Part shown: positions 1 to 6,669 of the stretch, one piece after another | Layout: each line of letters begins with the position of its first letter | Position numbering within the stretch: the stretch's first letter is position 1 | Source of the DNA: UBA7396 sp036172015 | GTDB taxonomy: Bacteria; Patescibacteriota; Gracilibacteria; BD1-5; UBA6164 | DNA: 6,669 nt | Reading direction: 5' to 3' | Assembly: GCA_036172015.1 (NCBI GenBank) | Contig: JAVHSE010000082.1 | Span: 1 to 6,669 of the forward strand | Made by a program: the position numbers and the translations under genes | Notes under the pieces: generated by a model | Database searches by the model: none | The model's input: only the letters and a program-made list of their open reading frames with translations | What the model was told of the DNA's origin: nothing

Positions 1-23
1 AAAAAATATACTCAATCTCGTAT
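1..23 (-). terminator. Weak terminator-like hairpin after the stop codon
   Basis: Reading the minus strand, ATAC (20-23) can pair with GTAT (8-11) around an eight-base loop, followed by a T-rich run ending in six Ts (6-1). The four-base A/T-rich stem is too weak to be convincing and overlaps the stop codon region; the window ends before a better structure could be seen. Confidence 0.15.
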
Positions 24-3000
24 TACTCGATTACAAACTCTTCCCCATTACTTCTTCCAAATACTTCTGGTGTATAAAATTCTGATACTTGGGTTGGTTT
101 TACTTTATAATTTCCACTATGAGTCAATCTGATAGTATAAGAAAAATTATAAATTCCTGGTTGTAATTCTCTCGTCCAAGCAAAATACATATCATCTCTC
201 AATTCTTTTCTATCAAGATAAATATTAGTTGCTAGATCCGTAACTGTTTTTGTTTCAGTTGCGAGATTGGTATTTACGATTTCACTTCAAGAAGGAATAT
301 AACTCTCAATAGCTACTTGATCTCTTGCTTCACTCGTAACCAGTTTATTATAAACGAGTACTAAATCTCAAATATTTCATTTTTTGATTGGAGTCAAATA
401 TTCTACGACTTCATGAGGATATTTTAAATTTTCATAGAGTATTTCTCAAGTGAGATATTTTTCATATTCTTGAGCTTTCAAAGCTTCTACTTTTTTATAT
501 TCACTGAGAAAAAAATATTTTTTCTCTATAAAGAATCATTCATCTCTTGCTTTAAACCCCTTAGTTGGCACAAAATATTTCAAATTCAAATCATAGTAAA
601 TACTTCCACTTCCCTCTTTTTCAATATTGAAAATATTGCTATTTTGAAAATTTTTTACTTCGATTGTTTTTGAAAATGTATCAAAAATATTTTTTGTATC
701 TATCTTTTTAGTTTCAATTTCCTGAGAATTCAAATGAAATCTAGCAAAAAAATCAGTATTTTTGAGTTCTCAAGTTTTACTTAAATAACTCGTAATAGAT
801 CTAATGATATAAGAATTATCATAGGTTGATCCAAAACTATTATTTGTTTTTGAAGAAGTAATAAAACGAATCATACTATCAGTAATACTCTGCGAATCTG
901 TAAATTTATCCAGTCCTATATTTCCAATAATTTCAAGCAGTGTCGTTGTGTTATAAATTCTTGAATTATACGAAGCACTGATAAAAGCTCATTTTGGATT
1001 GAATACCAATTCATTTGAAAGGATTTTTGAAATAATTTCAGTTGCTTCTTTTTTTAATTTTTCTCTTTCCATTTTTACTATACTCGTGATATTGGAAATT
1101 TTTGAAATAAGATTTGCTCTCGCAAGATTATTCATTTTTGATATATCAAGTGTTTGAAACATTTTATAGACTTCATAATCTTTGTTATTTGCAGTGTTGA
1201 GAGATAATAATATTTCAGATTTCATTTCTAAACTCATACAATTATTCCAAATTTTTTCACTACAGGTTGGTTTTTTATAAAATTCTTTTTTTAAATAGGC
1301 ATTTGCATTTTCCAAAACTTTTGTATCAACGGTATATCAAAGCAATTTTATTTCTGAAAGTGACGACAATATATAACTGGTAAGGTGTATATCAGAATAT
1401 GTATACTCTGTATCATACCAATATATAAATCAACCATCAGTATTTTGAAACTTTTTTATTTCAATGAGATAATTTTGAATCGCTTCATCAACACTTATTT
1501 CTTTGTATCATACTTCATTATCAATATATTTTTTTATCATTTTTTTCTTGAAATCAAACTCTTTTCCAGCTACATCATAGAGTTTTTTGACATAAATATT
1601 TGGCATAATGGCAGAAGTTCTTTGTTCAGCACATCCGTAAGGATATTGTGATAAATACTCAATTCCATCGAGTAAATAACTAAAGAGAGTTCCTCAATAA
1701 TTGAGCTTCAAAGTTGCATTTTCTTTGGAAATATTTCCAAGTGCAATTTTTTCATCAAAACTAATATCATTTGTTTTTCCTACCGTTGCAGTATATTCAG
1801 CTATCGTTCCGACTTGAATAGGAATCATTTTTTTTATCGAATCAGACTTTTTAGTATCACTTTTTGCGAGAGCTGTAATAGTAATTTCTGAAATATCTTG
1901 TGATACAAAATCGCGAGCTTTTTTGACTTCAAAAGGAAATTCTACTTTTGCAGATTCTCAATTTTTTATAGAAACCGTTTTTTCTCAAGCTGATAATCTT
2001 CCATTACTTGCTTGTAATTTTATGGTAAATTCATCATCTTTTCCAGTTCTATTATAAACTACTGGTGCAAAAATAACGATATCGTCAGTTCCTAAAAATC
2101 TTGGAAGATTGTCTTCAATCATTACTTCTGTCGTGGTCATAACCGTTTCATAGTTCACTCCGATTTTATTATCTTCCGGAGTTGAAACAAGAGCTTCTAA
2201 TACCCAAGTCGTTAGATTATCTGGCATGAGTGGAATATGTATGATTGTCTTTCCGTTTCCATCAGTCTTGAAATCTGAAAGCCAAAATGCAGTATCTTTA
2301 AAATTTCCTCTTGGTTTTTTTGTTTCTCATCATTTTACTCCATCTCCAGCTCATCATTTTTCACCTCATGAAACATCTTTTACTTCCAATTTTTCCACTA
2401 AATATTTCAAATTTGAATAACTGATCACTGATAAATATCTTTTCATATCATAAAAAAATGAATATGGATTTTTACGAGGATTTCATTTCAGAGCCAATAC
2501 ACTTTCATCGACTATCGAAAGACTACCATTCGCATTTGGAATCATTTTTCCATTGATATCGCTAACTTCTATAGTTACTTCCATTTTATCAGCTGGTTTA
2601 TAGTTTGTCTTATCAGTAAGTATCGAAATATTAAGTTTTTTATAATCAGTGAGTACTTTTACCACTGATAATGCTCTTTTAAATACTGGAAGTGGATTAT
2701 TGGGTTGACTTCCTATAAGATAGGCTTTCAAATAGACATTTGGATAATGTTTATCGGTGAGCTTTACTTCTATTTTATCTCCAAATGATTTGATATCATG
2801 AACAAAATAATCAAATATTCCATCATCTTTTTCCATTACAATCAAAGCTTTTCCATTATTTACCGGAGATTTGAGAGTAAATATTGCTTTTTCTCCTACT
2901 TTATAAGTAATTTTGTCAGCTTCTAAATCAGTAACCGTATTATTATCATTCCCCCAAGAAATATAATCATCCCCTGCTACATATACCGTTTGACTCGAAA

Positions 3001-6000
3001 CAAAAGTTTTTCCGTTACTTCCAGTATAACTTACTTTCAATTCATATTCTCCAGAATCTTTGGTTTTTGCATTATATTTTGCCATTCATTTTTCATCTGT
3101 TTCTAAATTGAAAGTATTTTCTAAAATATCTTCTGTAGCATATTCGTTATAAAATACTCCGTCAACTCAGAGTTTTTTTACTTGTTTATAATCCTTTTTA
3201 ATGACTTCTACTTTTATATCTTTATTTGGAACTATTTTTGCTTCATAATCAAGACTCACAACTTGCATATAAATTCATTTGTCTTTTGAATTATAATAAT
3301 TTGCTTTGAGTCAAACATAACTATCAGTCGTATGAAGTACTTTTGAAATACTATTTGAAACTGTTTTCTCAGTATCTGGATCAGTTACATCAAAATTGAA
3401 AGAATAAATTTGTTCTGCATCTTCATTGGTATCTCAAAAAGTATAATCAAATACATATTCTCCGTTTTCATCAATTTTAAATTCAGTGGTTCCAGAAATA
3501 AGATTATCTCAATAGTTACAATATCCCCAATATATACAATCAAAATAATTACTTCCAATTCCAAATTGATAATCACCGTATTCTTTCCCATCAAAATAAT
3601 AATTTTGAGTTAAAATAGAATATGTACCGTGAGTATTGACCATCTTTCATCCAAAATAATATTTTGGTGTCACTTTAAAATTGACTTTTTCTCAAAGACT
3701 TACATCATTTTTTGGACTTTCAATTTCTACTTTAAAAGTTGGTTTTCTATATTGTTCAATACTAAATCCTCCATTTGAATAAATTTCTTGAGGATATTCT
3801 TTGTTTTTTCCTCTATTGTCAGCGAATTGAAATCTAAAGTTTCCAAATGTTGAATCTTTTGGAATGATAAAACTTCCAGTAAAGTTTGAATTTTTATCTA
3901 TATTTACATCAATAGTTCTGTACAAAGACCAATCTTCAGCAATTATTTTTATAATTCACGAAGTAATTGGTGATTTTTTATATCCATCAAATTGAAATTC
4001 TCTAAGTAATCATTTTATTTGCACTTCATCTCATTGTCTATAAATCGGTCTATCTGCATAAATATATGCATAATCTTTCGTAGAACTATCTTGCCCGGAA
4101 ATATACTTAAAATCATAATTAGAAAATCCATCATTGTCAAGAATTATTCCAGAAAAATTAGCATTTTTTGCTATAATATAGGCAATATTAGAAAGTGAAT
4201 TATCTACTACATATACTTTTTTATTCGTATCAAAGGTATATTTTATATTTATAATATTTCATCTGTAATCATAAAATTCAAGTTTTAAATCTTCTATTTC
4301 TTTATGATTGACTAAATCCGTAGCATATACGAGAGATTTATTACTTGCTTTCTCCACCAATAAACTCATATTGGTTCTCGTAATCATATTTGATACTATT
4401 TTTGTTTCAGAATTTTTATTATTACTTCCATATACTTTTATGAGTATATAATCTGATGATAATTTCTCTCATACAATATCTTTTTCTATGTCAAATTTAT
4501 TATTGCTTAGTTTCCAATAATTCAATTTTGTAGAAAGCATTTTAGAAGTTTTTACTCTACATTCTGGTGTATAATTTCTATCATATTTTATTTCTGATGT
4601 CAGATAATTTTTATACCCGTTGTCATCCATTTGACAAAGTTCTACTAACACTTGCGGAGTATTAATCGTTTGAATATTTACCACCACCGGAACGGTTTTT
4701 GGATAGACATTATTTTCATTACTAAAAGAAATATATACATATTTATCACTTTCTTTGAGATCTCATGTTTTAAGAGTTTTTTTGAAATCAGGTTGTAAAA
4801 TATTTCCATATACATCTTCTAAATTTTTGATATTGATATCATATGATGAGTTTGGATTTAATCTGGTTTCTATTGCATACAATATTTCTCCAGTTCCAGC
4901 ACTTGGACAATATCATTTTTCAAGCAATTTTTTATTTTTTTCAGCCCAATTCAATCATTGTAAACTTTGCTCAAATTGCCAATCTTGAATATATTGTCAT
5001 TGAGTAAATGTTTTTAGAATTCCAGAATTTGAAAATGTTACAAATTTTTTTCCTCATGCATAATACCCTTCATCTCCATAGTAAGCAGATTCATTCACGA
5101 GTTTATCGAGTGAATTATTTACATATAAACATGATTTTGAATAATCTATAAATTTATAATTTATAATTGCTAATACTGGAGAAGTAGTATAGTCATAAAC
5201 TATATCACTGAGTAAAGAGGGATTTGATTTTTTGGAAATATTTAAACTATAACTTGAATTATTTTGTAGTATTTCATTCAATTCTAATTTAATGGATTTT
5301 TTATTATCAATGATTTCTTTTTTCCCATTTTTTTCTTGTTCCATTTTTATATAACTGATTTTAAAATCAATATTTTTACCAGTTTTTGTATTTTTAAAGA
5401 TAAACATATCTTTATTTAAAGCTACTTCTTCAAAAAAATTCATATTGAAAAATACATCTTTATTTGGTAAAAATTCTCAACTATCTATATTTCTTGTGTT
5501 TACCAAAGCTCAAGTATCAGAATATATATTTTTATATTTTTCAATATATGAAACGAGAGAAGTCGTATTTACCACTTGCATAAAAATATTATTGAATGGA
5601 ATATTTCCATATTTTGATTTTAAACCTGGTTGTATACTTATTTGATATGAAGTTGAATATGTAAAATCTCATGATTCTAATTGAATAACAAATGAAGTTT
5701 CACTCTTTTTAACTGGTTCAATTTTATATTTTATTGGTGCAGGAACAGTTGGTAATTTAGAGTTTAAATCAGGAAGAGAAAGTGTAAGATTTTTCTTTAT
5801 TTCATCTATGGAAACTGGATAATTAAAACTAAGATGTATAGAATCTTTTGGTATAAAAGTATTTGCGAGATTTATTTGTAATTCTGGTGTAGTAAAACTT
5901 CCAGTAAAATTAGACTCCAATTCATAATTCATTCCAGGTTGTGAACTTATTTTTACATCATATTTGGTAGCTCAAACAAATCATGTTTTTGGAATAAATT

Positions 6001-6652
6001 CTAAAACGGAAGTGGTCGTCCATTTACAAGTTCATTCTACTTTTGGAGTTATTTCTAAAGGACATGGTAGAGTATCTTTTGAATCTCAATCAGTGAGTGG
6101 TACCATAGGAATACTAAAAAATACAGCTATATTTTTTGAAATATCTTGCAAATATTTTTCTGGTAAAAACTTCACTACTTTTGCTCCAGCAACAGCTGAA
6201 ACTATATAAACAATATCATTTTCAAATGATTCTTGATTTTTTGATGCAATATTTTTTGAAAGAGTAATCGTATAATCTTGTCAAACGACTAATTTATCAG
6301 TCAATTCATAACTGATCGTGTTTTTATCTTTCAGTTTTATAACTCATAAAACTTCTGGAGTGATTGTAAAACTTTCTTTTTGTATACTTTTTTCATCTAA
6401 TTCTTGAGAAAAAGATATATCAATTGATTTCGTATTATAGGGAATCTTTTTTATACCAAGATCAAAATTTCATCCATTGACTTCAAAAATACTCGTTGTT
6501 TGAGAAATATAATGTGTAATTTTTTCTTTATTGAAAAACAAAAGAGATGAAATAAAAGCTACTCATAAAATTCATATCACTATACTCAAAATGAGTTTAT
6601 TATTTTTTAACACATCAATTATTTTTGATTTCATTTCTAAAAATTTACTCAT
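23..6652 (-). CDS. Bacterial alpha-2-macroglobulin family protein with intact thioester; read with UGA = glycine (table 25)
   Basis: The frame is open from ATG at 6652 to TAA at 23-25 (2,209 aa) if TGA is read as glycine; I saw no in-frame TAA or TAG. Family hallmarks in order: DRPIYRQGD (about 867-875) followed by KGLLRE (G881); VDESVLALKG (1381-1390); a glycine-rich stretch (1429-1442); GNFKDTAFW (1449-1457); PDNLTTW (1477-1483); YPYGCAEQ with thioester Cys1674 and Gln1677; QNTDGGF (G1741); GFFIEKKY (from 2039); IPSGSE (G2122); PEVFGRS near the C-terminus. The family traps proteases: bait cleavage exposes the thioester, which links covalently to the attacker. Residues 20-40 form one hydrophobic segment with no lipobox cysteine, so I infer a membrane anchor with the rest outside the cytoplasm. 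At 2,209 aa it is longer than E. coli YfhM (about 1,650 aa), mainly through extra Ig-like domains before residue 860. In many bacteria the A2M gene sits beside a PBP1C gene; any partner lies outside this window. Family assignment is very firm; role in this organism is inferred. Confidence 0.96.
26..538 (-). other. C-terminal MG10 / receptor-binding-like domain (about residues 2039-2209)
   Basis: The segment starts near GFFIEKKYF and includes PIKKGNIGDLVLVY, SYIPSGSE, ELRDDMYFAW, LQPGIYNF and PEVFGRSNGEE. These match the conserved C-terminal macroglobulin domain of bacterial A2Ms (bMG10-like), in which GxxxxRxY, LPxGxE, RDDR and PEVxGR are typical. Conserved glycines 2039 (codon at 536) and 2122 (codon at 287) are UGA. 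The presence of the expected C-terminal pattern right up to TAA shows that the gene is complete at its 3' end. Confidence 0.82.
1622..1645 (-). other. Internal thioester motif YPYGCAEQ (Cys1674-Gln1677)
   Basis: The sequence YPYGCAEQ matches the CxEQ thioester motif of A2M and complement C3-type proteins. Cys1674 (codon 1631-1633) and Gln1677 (codon 1622-1624) would form the beta-cysteinyl-gamma-glutamyl bond that reacts with the trapped protease. Many bacterial A2Ms (the MagD type) lack this cysteine, so an intact motif places this protein with the thioester-bearing YfhM-like type. The helical thioester domain runs on to about residue 1950 and includes QNTDGGF. Confidence 0.93.
2309..2371 (-). 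other. Candidate bait region: glycine-rich linker with five UGA codons (about residues 1428-1448)
   Basis: The residues SGGEKGGAGDGVKGGETKKPR sit directly before GNFKDTAFW, where bacterial A2Ms have a flexible, variable, often glycine-rich bait or linker segment. Eight of the 14 residues 1429-1442 are glycine, and five of those are UGA codons (at 2366, 2354, 2351, 2330 and 2327), including two UGA-UGA pairs. Lysines at 1432, 1440, 1445 and 1446 and Arg1448 would suit trypsin-like proteases. The bait role is inferred from position; the true bait may extend further upstream. Confidence 0.55.
4010..4054 (-). other. Macroglobulin-domain signature DRPIYRQGD...KGLLR (residues 867-884)
   Basis: The motif DRPIYRQGDEVQIKGLLR matches the conserved strand-turn-strand of the MG2-type domain in A2M, complement and related proteins, usually written as RPxYRPGxxVxxKGxxR. 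Both of its conserved glycines, G874 (codon at 4031-4033) and G881 (codon at 4010-4012), are encoded by TGA. This is the most direct evidence for UGA = Gly in the window. Confidence 0.9.
4140..6520 (-). other. N-terminal series of Ig-like / macroglobulin-type beta domains (about residues 45-838)
   Basis: This part has repeating beta-sandwich character. The first unit (about 57-150) has the pattern IKKIPYNTKSIDISFSQELD, a tail ending in DYTITLSK, and resembles Big_5/SbsA-type Ig-like domains. The second (about 155-255) carries VFFSIPM, LEITPKVEG, CKW and FIPKTG followed by TKYDVKI, the pattern common at the N-terminus of bacterial A2Ms. Further units follow, with YSTSYQISI near residue 330, SSYSLNIS and SSYDINIK, each resembling the last-but-one strand of such a domain. 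Cysteines at 197/209, 508/582 and 673/698 could form disulfides. Domain borders are estimates by eye. The stretch is several hundred residues longer than in E. coli YfhM. Confidence 0.6.
6533..6595 (-). other. N-terminal transmembrane anchor (about residues 20-40)
   Basis: The first 19 residues are rich in lysine (K3, K8, K10, K16, K19) and are followed by the hydrophobic run LILSIVIGILGVAFISSLLF, then NKEK. Both glycines in this run are UGA codons. There is no cysteine in or after the segment, so it is not a lipoprotein signal like that of E. coli YfhM, and no clear signal peptidase I site is visible. I infer an uncleaved signal anchor that holds the large C-terminal part outside the membrane; a cleaved signal peptide cannot be excluded. 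Confidence 0.75.
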
Positions 6653-6660
6653 ATAAAAAA

Positions 6661-6666
6661 GTTATA
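6661..6666 (-). promoter_or_regulatory. Possible -10 element TATAAC just upstream of the start
   Basis: On the minus strand the bases before the ATG read CATTATAACTTTTTTAT. TATAAC resembles a -10 hexamer and lies only eight bases before the start codon, which would give a leaderless or nearly leaderless transcript. No Shine-Dalgarno is present before the ATG at 6652 or the in-frame ATG at 6634. The -35 region lies outside the window and the area is A+T-rich, so this could be chance. Confidence 0.2.
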
Positions 6667-6669
6667 ATG

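Noticed and set aside
1385..1651. Plus-strand ORF of 88 codons (and other plus-strand ORFs at 470, 2226, 3410, 4755, 5445 and 5964)
   Set aside because: They lie antisense to well-conserved A2M segments, including the thioester motif in this case, and are rich in Phe, Ile and Ser as expected from the complement of an A+T-rich gene. No family features were seen.
3385..3594. Minus-strand ORF of 69 codons in a different frame
   Set aside because: It overlaps the A2M reading frame, which continues with good beta-domain sequence through the same bases; low-complexity, Ile-rich chance ORF.
3890..5929. Internal repeat: NFTGSF occurs twice, near residues 248 and 917
   Set aside because: The flanking residues differ, and the short match is what two similar beta-domain end strands would give; no longer DNA repeat was seen.
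536..5932. A pseudogene or a row of small minus-strand genes broken by stop codons
   Set aside because: All breaks are TGA only, all fragments lie in one frame, conserved motifs continue across the breaks, and TGAs fall on conserved glycines. Decay would also give TAA, TAG and frameshifts.
23..6652. UGA = Trp (Mycoplasma-type code) or selenocysteine
   Set aside because: Conserved Trp positions use TGG, and TGA falls on conserved Gly positions. About 49 scattered UGAs in a protein trap are implausible as selenocysteine, and no such role exists in this family.
1..6669. CRISPR array, tRNA, rRNA, insertion sequence or attachment site
   Set aside because: No spaced direct repeats, no tRNA-like arms and no terminal inverted repeats were noticed, and the coding sequence takes up nearly all of the window.

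Overview
The window holds one gene. It is a very long coding sequence on the minus strand that fills 23..6652 (2,209 codons plus a TAA stop) and encodes a bacterial alpha-2-macroglobulin (A2M) family protein. Under the standard genetic code the gene looks like nine or more short fragments, but those fragments all lie in the same reading frame and are separated only by TGA codons, never TAA or TAG. I count about 49 in-frame TGAs. Many fall where A2M proteins have an invariant or strongly preferred glycine: the YRxGD motif, the KGxxR motif, the DGGF motif of the thioester domain, the PxG motif near the C-terminus, and the glycine-rich linker before the NFKDTAFW motif. Tryptophan is encoded by TGG throughout. 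The sequence therefore indicates translation table 25 (UGA = Gly), known from Gracilibacteria (BD1-5) and Absconditabacteria (SR1) of the Candidate Phyla Radiation. The strong A+T bias fits that assignment. Which of the two lineages it is cannot be decided from this window.

Layout, reading along the gene from high to low coordinates: a 17-base upstream stub with no Shine-Dalgarno but a possible -10 hexamer; an N-terminal membrane anchor without a lipobox; a long series of Ig-like/macroglobulin-type beta domains (about residues 50-860); the MG domain with the DRPIYRQGD motif (about 865-885); further MG domains ending in VDESVLALKG (1381-1390); a glycine-rich bait-region candidate (about 1428-1449); the core A2M segment (NFKDTAFW to PDNLTTW, 1450-1483); the thioester motif YGCAEQ (Cys1674, Gln1677) with its helical domain; and a C-terminal MG10/receptor-binding-like domain ending in EVFGRSNGEE. 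The last 22 bases of the window (1..22) follow the stop codon and hold at most a weak terminator-like hairpin.

Function by family knowledge: bacterial A2Ms are protease traps. A protease that cuts the bait region triggers a conformational change, exposing the internal Cys-Gln thioester, which bonds covalently to the protease. All key elements look intact here, so this is probably a working, membrane-tethered, surface-facing protease trap on an organism thought to live attached to other bacteria. No other gene, RNA, mobile element, CRISPR array or operon partner is visible.
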